Positions 1 through 7,406 of a stretch of 23,152 nucleotides of DNA are shown piece by piece (the first letter of the stretch is position 1; every line of letters starts with the position of its first letter). The DNA comes from a virus. The notes beneath the pieces were generated by a model. The model had not been told where the DNA came from. It did not search any database and was given only the letters and a program-made list of their open reading frames with translations. The DNA lies in IMG/VR virus record IMGVR_UViG_3300006752_000241, positions 1 through 23,152 of that record. One strand, written 5' to 3'. The position numbers and the translations under genes are program-made.

Positions 1-906
1 AACTGGTGCAACACCGGTAACCGTCTGAGGCAGATACTTCTCAAGACCCTTTAGGGCGTAATTAGGATTACTAGGATCTAGTAGTGTTCCTGCAGTAGCT
101 GGGTCTAGGTTTGGAATAATGTCAGAAAGGTTAATGCCCTTTGCATCTAGAAATGCTTTAGGGTCTGCAAGCATTGCTTTGATTTCTTCGTTGGACGCAG
201 CCACACCAGAATCCACAATCATCTTAGCTATGCCATCAGCAGACAAGGGTCCGGTAGAGTCGCCACCTTCAGCGGCTTGTGCGTTGTCTGCAGCTTCCTG
301 CATAATAGCGGCAGCTTCATCATCATTACCATTAGCCGTGGCTTGTGCAGCTAGGGTTTCGTAGCCGGTAAGACCTGTCTCTTCGTCCTTAATGGATAGC
401 TTATCAACGACAGCATCACCTTGAACCACAACCTCGTATGGTAGGCCTAAGAAGTTGTAGGAATATACAAAACCGTCTGCGTTGGTATAAACTTGCTGAC
501 CACCAACAACGCTACCGTTTTTTATATCTTCTTCGGGGTTAAGATTATTAGCCCACCCAGAAAGCTTCCCGATGATACCTATTGGGCTTACATAGCCCAG
601 CGCAGCCGAAAGACCCGAAGGAGCCATGCCGCTTGGTGTGAAATCATTGTTGTTGTTACCAGAGATATTACTGGAGTTAGTAGAGGTGCTATTTGCGGAA
701 CCAGAGTAGATAGCGTTGCCCTCGTCATCATTGCCGCCGTAGCCGCCACCAGAATTTTGCTGAACCACCTGACCTGCGTTACTACCGCTGTCATACGTCA
801 GTGTACCATTTACATATGAAGCGCCATCGTTAGGAGTGAACACATTAGCTACGCTTTCAGTGAAGCTATTACCGCCTCCAAAATTATCTGCCCAAAAATC
901 GCCCAT
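1..906 (-). CDS. Unrecognised Gly/Asn/Ser-rich phage protein, partial (runs off left edge)
   Basis: The reading frame opens at ATG 906-904 and stays open for 302 codons to base 1, so the C-terminus is missing. I checked the frame codon by codon and found no stop. The start overlaps the o-spanin stop in a TGATG junction. The N-terminal 100 residues are rich in Gly, Asn, Ser and Asp (MGDFWADNFGGGNSF). A mildly hydrophobic patch follows (PSGLSAALGYVSPIGIIGKL, about residues 96-115). After that come a YNFLGLPYEVVV stretch and an Ala/Asp/Glu-rich helical part. There is no signal peptide or clear enzymatic motif. Its place after the tail and lysis genes of a podovirus-like cluster makes a virion or ejection (internal core) protein plausible, but that is inference from position only. 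The product cannot be named without the missing part. Confidence 0.8.
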   Translation of the reverse strand, partial: MGDFWADNFGGGNSFTESVANVFTPNDGASYVNGTLTYDSGSNAGQVVQQNSGGGYGGNDDEGNAIYSGSANSTSTNSSNISGNNNNDFTPSGMAPSGLSAALGYVSPIGIIGKLSGWANNLNPEEDIKNGSVVGGQQVYTNADGFVYSYNFLGLPYEVVVQGDAVVDKLSIKDEETGLTGYETLAAQATANGNDDEAAAIMQEAADNAQAAEGGDSTGPLSADGIAKMIVDSGVAASNEEIKAMLADPKAFLDAKGINLSDIIPNLDPATAGTLLDPSNPNYALKGLEKYLPQTVTGVAPV

Positions 907-1151
907 CAGATCTTATCCTTTTCTTCTTCACATCTGCGGATACGATCTCGCAAGTAGATGTAGTTTTTTACAGCCTCATCTATTGCCGTAGCATCGGCAG
1001 GGAGGCTCTCTAATTCATTGGCTAATTGGGCATTGAACCGGTCATCATATTGCTTGATTTGTGGGCAATATATTTCGAGTTGGGTTCTATAAACCGTTTG
1101 AGCGCAGCCGGTCAGTAATAGACTTGCGATCAGTAAGATTGTCGCTTTCAT
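906..1151 (-). CDS. Rz1: Outer-membrane lipoprotein spanin (o-spanin, Rz1-like)
   Basis: An 81-residue protein with a short lipoprotein signal peptide: MKATILLIASLLLTGC, with lipobox LLTG/C at Cys16. The mature part carries a CPQIKQYDDRF segment, an LANELESLP segment and a C-terminal LRDRIRRC segment. This pattern matches Rz1-type spanins of proteobacterial phages as I remember them. The lipidated protein would sit in the outer membrane and pair across the periplasm with the i-spanin to fuse the membranes at the last lysis step. The start at 1151 was chosen over an in-frame ATG at 1205 because it leaves a normal lipoprotein signal; the longer form would add 18 basic residues. The first 65 bases lie inside the i-spanin gene in another frame, the classic overlapping Rz/Rz1 arrangement. 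The stop overlaps the next start (TGATG). Confidence 0.87.
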   Translation of the reverse strand: MKATILLIASLLLTGCAQTVYRTQLEIYCPQIKQYDDRFNAQLANELESLPADATAIDEAVKNYIYLRDRIRRCEEEKDKI

Positions 1152-1329
1152 TTTCAGACATCGCCTTATAAAAATCAGCCGCCTTTTGTTGCGCCTGTAG
1201 TTCATCAGTCAGAACTTTATTCTTCTCTTTCGCCCGTCCTTTAATCTGCCCAAAGACGTAAATAATGGGCAGAGCAAGGGCCAAGGTGGCAATGATGTAA
1301 GTCTTCACTTTACCGAAGATACTAAACAT
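1087..1329 (-). CDS. Rz: Inner-membrane spanin (i-spanin, Rz-like)
   Basis: An 80-residue protein starting MFSIFGKVKTYIIATLALAL. One N-terminal transmembrane helix (about residues 9-28) is followed by a charged, Ala/Gln/Glu/Lys-rich coiled-coil stretch and a C-terminal DRLRSNGL, the usual build of an inner-membrane spanin. It would span the periplasm and bind the o-spanin encoded in its own 3' end. I chose the ATG at 1329 rather than 1392 because the extra 21 residues are not spanin-like and lie deep inside the endolysin gene. The chosen start overlaps the endolysin stop by 8 bases and has a purine-rich GGGGTTG just upstream. Short length and position support the call more than any single motif. 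Confidence 0.85.
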   Translation of the reverse strand: MFSIFGKVKTYIIATLALALPIIYVFGQIKGRAKEKNKVLTDELQAQQKAADFYKAMSENESDNLTDRKSITDRLRSNGL

Positions 1330-2056
1330 CAACCCCGTCCTTTTGATCCTTCCACCGTGCATATGCAGCCAGAGCGATACCGGCGATTGCACAGAGTAGG
1401 AAAACGGTCTTTAGGCTGTCGGCATACGCCACTAAGCCCTGTAGTTGTCCTGCAGTTTCGTTGAGTGCAGTAGCTGCACCAGCGATACCTACACCGGCCA
1501 TCGTCTTAGATTTACCTAGAGGTTTCTTGTCTTGTGCTGCAGGCTTCTGTGCCATTGGTACATCCACGTCATCGCTGGGTAGCTGTGCGTCCAATGTGAA
1601 CAACGCTGCCTCTGCAGAACGGCGGCGTGTGAGACCGGTAAGAGGCTGAAGTTTGCCACCAACCCGTGCTTTGTTCCAACGCATCAATTGTGCAGGTACT
1701 GCAGAATAATCACCTGCATTAAGTTTTTTTAGAAGTGTAGAGCCGCCGAAGGCACCACTACCAAGGTTGAATACGAACGACACTAGAGCGTCGAACTGGT
1801 ACTGGGTTAAAGGTACATCGACCAGACGCTTAACATCAGCCTCGTAGATCTTCATGTCTTGCCGCAAAAGGTCTTCTGCCTCTTGCTTTGTAAGACGCAT
1901 ATTCTTCTTAACACCTTTAGTGTGGCCGTAGCCAATGGTGAGAATATTGGCAGGGCAACGATATGGAACTACCATACCGTCTGGCCCTACTTTGTGCAGG
2001 CCTTCAAACTTCTTGATTAAGTTAAGGCCTTGGTCAGAGATTGATTTTGGATGCAT
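1322..2056 (-). CDS. Endolysin, GH24 (T4-type) lysozyme with C-terminal membrane segment
   Basis: A 244-residue muramidase expected to cleave the N-acetylmuramic acid to N-acetylglucosamine bond of peptidoglycan at lysis. The GH24 domain covers about residues 5-155: catalytic Glu18 in KKFEGL, then LTIGYGHTKG (Thr40, His45), and the conserved ALVSFVFNLGSGAF and GLTRRRSAEAALF segments. At the place where T4 lysozyme has its Asp, this protein has Cys34 (PYRCPA), a variant I recall from other GH24 members. The tail is a flexible Asp/Pro/Lys linker, an Ala/Gly-rich amphipathic part, and one transmembrane helix (about residues 214-232, SLKTVFLLCAIAGIALAAYA) ending in a charged tail. No N-terminal signal-anchor is present, so export probably needs a holin unless the C-terminal helix acts as an anchor. 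It starts 2 bases after the 508-aa gene and leads straight into the spanins. Confidence 0.93.
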   Translation of the reverse strand: MHPKSISDQGLNLIKKFEGLHKVGPDGMVVPYRCPANILTIGYGHTKGVKKNMRLTKQEAEDLLRQDMKIYEADVKRLVDVPLTQYQFDALVSFVFNLGSGAFGGSTLLKKLNAGDYSAVPAQLMRWNKARVGGKLQPLTGLTRRRSAEAALFTLDAQLPSDDVDVPMAQKPAAQDKKPLGKSKTMAGVGIAGAATALNETAGQLQGLVAYADSLKTVFLLCAIAGIALAAYARWKDQKDGVDV

Positions 2057-2058
2057 GA

Positions 2059-3585
2059 TTACCCGAATGTGTTAATTGACGGCCCCATTAGGCCGCTGTT
2101 GGTTAATTGATTTGTTCCTTGATTACCCGCATACCCTAGCTGGTCCATATAGCTTAGTAGCTGATCTACGTTTACCGCCTTTTGGTCTACCACTTGGTTT
2201 TGCGTGTTAACTGTTGTAGTTAATAGATTACTTTGATTATCTAATGCACGTTGTGTTGTGTTTCCTACATCGTCCTGTGAAACAGGGATAAGTCTCCCGC
2301 TGTAATCAAACGAACTAGCTAATGTTTCATATTGGCTGCGCAATGCGGGGTTCATGTTTTGGCCTACTGTTCCAATAAGACCCTTAACGGCTGTAATTCT
2401 ATTTCGTGCATCCGCTTGCTGCGTAGAGGCCTGTGCCGTTGTAGGCGCATTACCTACAGAAATATCACGCAATGCGGGAGCATAGGACGTAGGAGCATTT
2501 GCTGCCATCTGTTGTTGCTGACCAAGTGTTGCAGAAATATCGGCACGTTCTTTTTGAGCGGCTGTATTGTACTCTGCACGGGATTGTTCTTGTGAATTAA
2601 AGCCGCCAACAACCTGATCAATAAGTTGGTTACGGGTCTGGTTAGCCATTGTAGTGTTGTCATCATAAGTCTTACGAAAATCTGTTAGGCCGCTTTGTAG
2701 ACCACCCACTCCATCCATAATATTAGACTGCCCCTCTGACAAACCTCCGTAGTATGTATCTGCTCGCCCAGACAGGCCTTCAAGATAATCTTGTAGGTTT
2801 GTTTGACCGCCTAGAATGTTTGCAGACATATCTGTGATGTTTTGGTTCTGCGTATCGAACTGTGTATTTAGGTTAGTATTAACATCTGCAAAACCTGTAT
2901 CCAGTGCGTTAGAAGTGTTGGCAAACCCTTCAGTTACGTTGCCTGAAAGATCGCCAATCTGACCTGTAAGGGCAGTCTGGTTGTTACCAATCTGTGTACC
3001 CAAACCTGTTAGCTGACCACCTACATCGGCAAAGCCTTGGTTAACGTCTGTTTTGATCTGCCCTGTGTCAGATAAAATATTGCCCGTGTCCCGCATTACG
3101 TTTGCGAAACCTGTATCCATAGCGGCAGACTTTGCTAGGTTAGACGTATCAATTTGCTGCGTAATGATTTGTGGTGCAGACCCACCACCACCGCCACCAC
3201 CGCCGCCACCGGCTCCGACACCGCCGTCAACGACAGATGAGCTACCTGCAGTACCATTTTCTCCAGAAACTGTTGATGCACCATCACCGTTATCAGTAAT
3301 GACTGACCCAACTGCACTACCCGCAGTATCTGTTATGGGAAAGCTATCAGCTACCATACCCGGGTTATCAGTAGTGATTGACCCAAGTGGGTTGCCCTCA
3401 GTATTTGTACTACCTGCAGCATCTGTACTACCCGCAGCATCTGTACTACCTGCAGCAAGTATACCTGCACCTGTACTTACTGAAGTCCCTACAGGAGTCG
3501 CTGCGGCAGCATCACCACCGCCTTTAAACACAATAAGGCCTGAACTTCGTGGGTTTAGGTGGCGTAGTATTGGATTAAACAACAT
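2059..3585 (-). CDS. Gly-rich, coiled-coil-like virion protein; possible internal/ejection protein
   Basis: A 508-residue protein of unrecognised family. The start is ATG 3585, preceded by a strong AGGAG ribosome binding site that lies across the end of the upstream gene; an upstream in-frame ATG at 3603 lacks this support. Features in order: a short basic N-terminus; a low-complexity Ala/Gly/Ser/Thr/Asp region with three copies of AAGSTD-like units (about residues 44-61); ten consecutive glycines (126-135); then several degenerate repeats built on DTGFADV/NQGFADV/TEGFANT (about 150-260) with Asn/Gln/Thr-rich helical spacing; and a Gln/Ala-rich C-terminal third. There is no signal peptide, membrane helix or enzyme motif. 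In podovirus-like phages this position, after the fibres and near the endolysin, is often occupied by internal virion proteins ejected with the DNA. That role is inferred, and a tail fibre or assembly protein is an alternative. Confidence 0.72.
   Translation of the reverse strand: MLFNPILRHLNPRSSGLIVFKGGGDAAAATPVGTSVSTGAGILAAGSTDAAGSTDAAGSTNTEGNPLGSITTDNPGMVADSFPITDTAGSAVGSVITDNGDGASTVSGENGTAGSSSVVDGGVGAGGGGGGGGGGSAPQIITQQIDTSNLAKSAAMDTGFANVMRDTGNILSDTGQIKTDVNQGFADVGGQLTGLGTQIGNNQTALTGQIGDLSGNVTEGFANTSNALDTGFADVNTNLNTQFDTQNQNITDMSANILGGQTNLQDYLEGLSGRADTYYGGLSEGQSNIMDGVGGLQSGLTDFRKTYDDNTTMANQTRNQLIDQVVGGFNSQEQSRAEYNTAAQKERADISATLGQQQQMAANAPTSYAPALRDISVGNAPTTAQASTQQADARNRITAVKGLIGTVGQNMNPALRSQYETLASSFDYSGRLIPVSQDDVGNTTQRALDNQSNLLTTTVNTQNQVVDQKAVNVDQLLSYMDQLGYAGNQGTNQLTNSGLMGPSINTFG
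3181..3210. repeat. GGN-codon tract encoding ten glycines
   Basis: On the minus strand this stretch is ten consecutive GGN codons, with mixed third bases, inside the 508-aa protein. It separates the low-complexity N-terminus from the repeat-containing part and so probably acts as a flexible linker. The varied third bases mean it is not a simple slippage repeat. Confidence 0.9.
3406..3459. repeat. Three tandem 18-bp repeats
   Basis: Three direct copies of an 18-base unit (TGTACTACCTGCAGCATC on the plus strand), differing only at one internal base in copy 2 and at the end of copy 3. They encode the repeated AAGSTD unit of the 508-aa protein. Near identity at DNA level suggests recent expansion by replication slippage, so copy number may vary between relatives. 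Confidence 0.9.
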
Positions 3586-3586
3586 T

Positions 3587-4042
3587 CTATAACTCCTGAT
3601 CAAAAACGTAGTAGAGCGTCTTAAAGCTATTCCCGCTTCTACTTTTGAGTGGTTTCAACTTACGTTCCCAACCCTTACGACCCCAAACCTGCAATGATTT
3701 ACAGCCATTTTGTTTTGCAAAATCTTCTAGATTGTGAAACTGATCCTTCATTTTGCTGACCGTACTTCCGACGGAGGTTAGGCAAACAATATGAAGGTGT
3801 TTTGTATTTTTAGTAACGATAATCTGTGTTACTGTTACGCAGGATAATTTTTCATCCTGATCTACTGTAGCCCAGATTTGGGCCTGTTCGTTTACTGCTA
3901 ATTTGCAGATGTCGAAGGAGGTCAGTTCGCCTGTTCCATGTACTAGAGCCCTATCAATATGCGGCTCTAGTATCGTCCAATATCGCATTACATTTTGGGG
4001 AGTTAAGACGAACGACCTATGCTCAGATCCGTTATCGTTCAT
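3587..4042 (-). CDS. GNAT-like (acetyltransferase-fold) protein of the virion gene cluster
   Basis: A 151-residue soluble protein. Its order of short strands and helices is GNAT-like: an N-terminal helix (MRYWTILEPHIDRAL), a strand with polar residues (AQIWATV), a strand pair around SCVTVTQIIV and HLHIVCLTSVG, a helix (MKDQFHNLEDFAKQNGC), then SLQVWGRKGWERKL and a C-terminal strand. The usual acetyl-CoA loop (Q/R-x-x-G-x-G/A) is not clear: the region reads TSVGSTVSKMK. It may therefore have lost or altered catalysis. Similar proteins occur in T7-like clusters, where they are sometimes annotated as internal virion protein A or acetyltransferase; I rely on memory for that. The start has no obvious Shine-Dalgarno; it follows the previous gene by 19 bases, and an internal ATG at 3988 is possible. 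Confidence 0.72.
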   Translation of the reverse strand: MNDNGSEHRSFVLTPQNVMRYWTILEPHIDRALVHGTGELTSFDICKLAVNEQAQIWATVDQDEKLSCVTVTQIIVTKNTKHLHIVCLTSVGSTVSKMKDQFHNLEDFAKQNGCKSLQVWGRKGWERKLKPLKSRSGNSFKTLYYVFDQEL

Positions 4043-4061
4043 AAGCTGTATGATACACTAA

Positions 4062-4460
4062 TCAAGTAGCAGGATCAAGCACATATCCCAACCAAACAGT
4101 TGCCATATTGTCTTTTGCAGCCTCTAAAACATCAACCAAAGTGCTGACGGTTACGTCTCGCACAACATCATCCGCACACTTCCATGAAACAGTTGTTCCT
4201 AGAGAGGCAGAAGCGGCGGTCTGAGCGTCTGTTCCTGTTGAAATGGCTTGCAGTGCCTGACCGTATGCAGCGGTGATTACTCGCCCCATGCGATCCATAG
4301 AGACTTCATCAGCATCGTAGGATACACCGCCAACTTGAACGGTAGCATCACTGATTGCTTCTGACTTCTTAGCCTTGCTGCCTTCTACTTTATCAGGGAC
4401 AAATTCATAGTGGAATGATGTCATCTGATACTGTGGTTGGGAAACGGTTCTAATCAGCAT
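4062..4460 (-). CDS. Small tail-region protein with DUF4376-like C-terminal part
   Basis: A 132-residue protein with a strong ribosome binding site (AGGAG about 6 bases before ATG 4460). The first 40 residues are strand-forming and charged. The second half (about residues 50-128) holds a helix with MDRMGRVITAAYGQAL, a short hairpin VSWKCADDVVRDVTV and a final helix. This matches my recollection of DUF4376, a short domain often found at the end of phage tail or fibre-assembly proteins. It lies directly after the 978-aa putative receptor-binding protein, so it could be a fibre chaperone or a small tail component. No catalytic motif is seen, and the function is unproven for the family. Confidence 0.72.
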   Translation of the reverse strand: MLIRTVSQPQYQMTSFHYEFVPDKVEGSKAKKSEAISDATVQVGGVSYDADEVSMDRMGRVITAAYGQALQAISTGTDAQTAASASLGTTVSWKCADDVVRDVTVSTLVDVLEAAKDNMATVWLGYVLDPAT

Positions 4461-4469
4461 GTTTCACTC

Positions 4470-7406
4470 CTATTTATATAGATCAACGTCTAGCTTCTGC
4501 ACATCAGCACCGCTGTTTGCAGTAACCTTCAAGCGCATTGCTTCTACGTCGATTGATTTGGATGGGTAGGTGTAGGTTGTTTTATCGGCAGCTTCCGTCA
4601 CCGTTGGTGTACCCAAGCTATCGAAGGTAGGGTTGCCTATTGTTACACTGGATGGCGGTATAACCAAACCTGCTGAAGTAACATCCACAACGTATTTATC
4701 TTCAAAGAAGCCCCAAGGGAACGTAAACTGCATTGCCCTACAGCCGCTGCTGTTTTTGAAGTGATAAATCTTATCTGATTGTGGTGATTTAAGTAGGCCA
4801 TAGAGGTGACCAGCCCAGTTGGAGTCGCTATCATAAGCCAGACCAAACGGCTGATTGGCGTAAGTAGTTGTACTAGAGCCATGGTTCCAAATCTCTTGAT
4901 CGCTATCGGAGGACATGTCACCTTTAAATGAATAGATACGCACTTTTCTCTGGGAGGTGGCTCCAAACCCTATTCTCATTAAACGGTAGCCGTTGTTATA
5001 GGTTCCCGCCGCAACAACATCCGCCGTATATCCCGTACCACCATCTACATAAGTCATTGAAGAAAGTGTACGAGCATCAAAGGGTGTTGATGCAGATGCC
5101 CAGTATATGCTTGTTGTGTAATTATCATTAATCCAATAACTGGTGTTATAGCCTTTAACAAAGAAACAGATTGCACCGTCATCGGTCCAAGTGTGTTTCA
5201 TAATAAGTTGGCCGTTGTCGCCTAAAACCGTGCGGCAGTTTTCTCCATAATCGGCAGTTCCCCCTGAATCCAAGTCGTATGGGGTCGTCAATGGGTAGCT
5301 TTGGATTTGTGTGGTGTTAAGCGAGGAAGTTGAGGAAATCGCATTTAGACGAGTTCCGTCTGCATTAAACGAAACACTCATTAAGGGATTGTTTATGGAG
5401 TTGTTGCCATTAGACACAGGTACTTTAGCAGTGAATGCTCCTGTCGTACTTACATACTGCGCAGTACCAATATCAAACGGCGTTGATAGAGTGTGCTTTG
5501 CAAACTGCGCATTTGTTGTCGTACGATATGTTGGATAAGCGTTAGTGTATAAAGTTTTACCGTCAGGTGTTATAGCAAATCGGGTTGAGTGGTCATAATT
5601 GCTAGTTTCAAGATTTTCCCAGTTTTCTGGCCCAATGTTATATCTACCATCAAATGACGAGAATGTTCCACCAGAAGCATTTACGTTGCGCATAAGTTCA
5701 GAAATAATGGTTAAAGATGGCTCCGTAGTTGGGCCACCTTTGTATCCAGTAAATGTGGATGACATGTAGTCAGAAGTCTTAGTGACAGTACCCGACGTTG
5801 CCTCAACACCATTAATGACCAATGGTGATCCTGTTGTAATTGCATCGTTACCATAAAAATCATCACCAAACATCACCAAACTTGTTGTACTGGAGTCTGG
5901 TGTGACCAAAAGCGATTTACCAATTTTATCTAGATCGTTCTTTGTCCCTGCAAGGATAGAAGCTGTAGGTGCTGCCGCATTCGGAGTATTGATGCTTTCT
6001 GGGGGGGCTGTTTGACTATCCCCCGAAATATCTAGATCGATATATCCGTTCGCCCACATATTGCTCTGCTCAGGGTTTAGTGAGTGCTTATAGGCCGATG
6101 CGCTATAGACAGCAAGACGTTTCCCACCATGAATAAATGTTGGGCTCATTTCGCCAACATAATCAGTACTATACGACCAATTACTTGATTCACTTACAAA
6201 ATAGCTACTTGCGGTGGTTGTGGAAATTGAGCTCACACTGCTGTTATCCGTTGCGATAGTACCGCCCCATCCGCCGACAGATAAAGTGATTGCCCGTCCA
6301 AACATGTAACCGTTACTATTGCGGTAAACTGAATAAATTGTGCCGCCATCGTTAGACACCAATGCACCCTGTGGAAAATTAGATGTGGATGTACCTACAT
6401 GGTCGTCCCTAACAACAGATATCCCATTTGCACTGGTAATATCATAGGGCGTTGCTAGATTTAGGAAGTAATGATGTGCGTAGAAGGTTGTAGAACTATA
6501 GGAGATGAGCTGACTAGCATTTGCACCATGACGACCGATGAATACTCTTGTTCCGTCTTCGTTAAACTGAATTTGAGAAATTCCATAACTACGAACAATT
6601 CGTTGATAATGGTCGGCATTAGAAGTGCTTATAGTATACCTCCAATCATAAAGTAACTGGCCTGCAATGCGTTGTATTGACTTGTTAACGTCATCGTTGA
6701 CATACGCCTTTTTAAGACTTGCAGTCGTAGGGTCATACGGTGTCGCAAGAGTATAGATCTCATAATTACCAAACTGTTCTCTATCACCAGAAAACCAAAC
6801 AACCATTTCCTTGCCACCGGGAAGATAATTGAAGGCCCAATTATGATAATTAGTACCCACTTGTGCGGCGTATGATTGCGTGGGCAGTGTACTTTCTGTA
6901 AGCTGTGATGTCCCTAAAAACGACATACCATCCGAAGGGTTGTATGGCGTTGTTAAAGAAAAAGCTCTAATCCCGGCTGTAAATCGACCAAGCCTATATA
7001 GTTTAGTACCGTCTTCATTGTAGAGTGTGTAGCCACCATATAAATTGCCAGTGCCACCAAATACGGTGTTAAAATTAGGGGTAGACGAATTGTTGATAAA
7101 AAGAGTCTCGCCCGCAACGCTTACGTTAAAATCAGTCTGACCATCAGAAACACTGTTGGCCCCAAGTACAGCCGTTGTCTCTGTCGCTCCATCCGTCGAG
7201 TTATATAGGCGAATTGCATCACCTGTCGTAATTGAATTAAGACCTCGTAGAATTTTTACTGATGTAGATGTTTGAGTTTCTTGAGCCAATGCTATAGGCG
7301 AAAAACCCTCTTCCATCTTAACGTCTGCTTTAAGCCAATTACTATCTGTGGCCTCTTGCTTGAATGTTTGGCTCACCCATGTGGCGTTATTTGCTGTACT
7401 TTTCAT
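4470..7406 (-). CDS. Large tail fibre/receptor-binding candidate with beta-propeller-like repeats
   Basis: A 978-residue protein. I place the start at ATG 7406, which overlaps the previous stop as TAATG; a GTG four codons upstream is the alternative. The first 110 residues resemble an attachment region. The rest contains repeated units that pair a 'DGT/DGK-aliphatic-aromatic' hairpin with a 'L-(A/S/T)-T-P-(Y/F)-(D/N)' turn: NEDGTKLYRLG with SLTTPYNPSD (about 131-160), TLATPYDPTTA (about 218-229), NEDGTRVFIG with NLATPYDITSA (281-326), TPDGKTLYTNA with TLSTPFDIGTA (about 610-650), NADGTRLNAIS with PLTTPYDLDSG (about 680-710), and STPFDARTLSS (about 780). This spacing fits one or two beta-propellers, as seen in adhesins and NHL/YVTN-type proteins. 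No lyase or protease signature was found. Its size and place among fibre genes make host recognition the best guess. Confidence 0.82.
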   Translation of the reverse strand: MKSTANNATWVSQTFKQEATDSNWLKADVKMEEGFSPIALAQETQTSTSVKILRGLNSITTGDAIRLYNSTDGATETTAVLGANSVSDGQTDFNVSVAGETLFINNSSTPNFNTVFGGTGNLYGGYTLYNEDGTKLYRLGRFTAGIRAFSLTTPYNPSDGMSFLGTSQLTESTLPTQSYAAQVGTNYHNWAFNYLPGGKEMVVWFSGDREQFGNYEIYTLATPYDPTTASLKKAYVNDDVNKSIQRIAGQLLYDWRYTISTSNADHYQRIVRSYGISQIQFNEDGTRVFIGRHGANASQLISYSSTTFYAHHYFLNLATPYDITSANGISVVRDDHVGTSTSNFPQGALVSNDGGTIYSVYRNSNGYMFGRAITLSVGGWGGTIATDNSSVSSISTTTASSYFVSESSNWSYSTDYVGEMSPTFIHGGKRLAVYSASAYKHSLNPEQSNMWANGYIDLDISGDSQTAPPESINTPNAAAPTASILAGTKNDLDKIGKSLLVTPDSSTTSLVMFGDDFYGNDAITTGSPLVINGVEATSGTVTKTSDYMSSTFTGYKGGPTTEPSLTIISELMRNVNASGGTFSSFDGRYNIGPENWENLETSNYDHSTRFAITPDGKTLYTNAYPTYRTTTNAQFAKHTLSTPFDIGTAQYVSTTGAFTAKVPVSNGNNSINNPLMSVSFNADGTRLNAISSTSSLNTTQIQSYPLTTPYDLDSGGTADYGENCRTVLGDNGQLIMKHTWTDDGAICFFVKGYNTSYWINDNYTTSIYWASASTPFDARTLSSMTYVDGGTGYTADVVAAGTYNNGYRLMRIGFGATSQRKVRIYSFKGDMSSDSDQEIWNHGSSTTTYANQPFGLAYDSDSNWAGHLYGLLKSPQSDKIYHFKNSSGCRAMQFTFPWGFFEDKYVVDVTSAGLVIPPSSVTIGNPTFDSLGTPTVTEAADKTTYTYPSKSIDVEAMRLKVTANSGADVQKLDVDLYK

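Noticed and set aside
1461-1649. Plus-strand Ala/Pro-rich frame opposite the endolysin
   Set aside because: Short, lies inside a well-supported gene on the other strand.
3053-3592. Plus-strand frame with a poly-proline run
   Set aside because: It is the complement of the poly-glycine and low-complexity part of the 508-aa protein; no ribosome site or domain.
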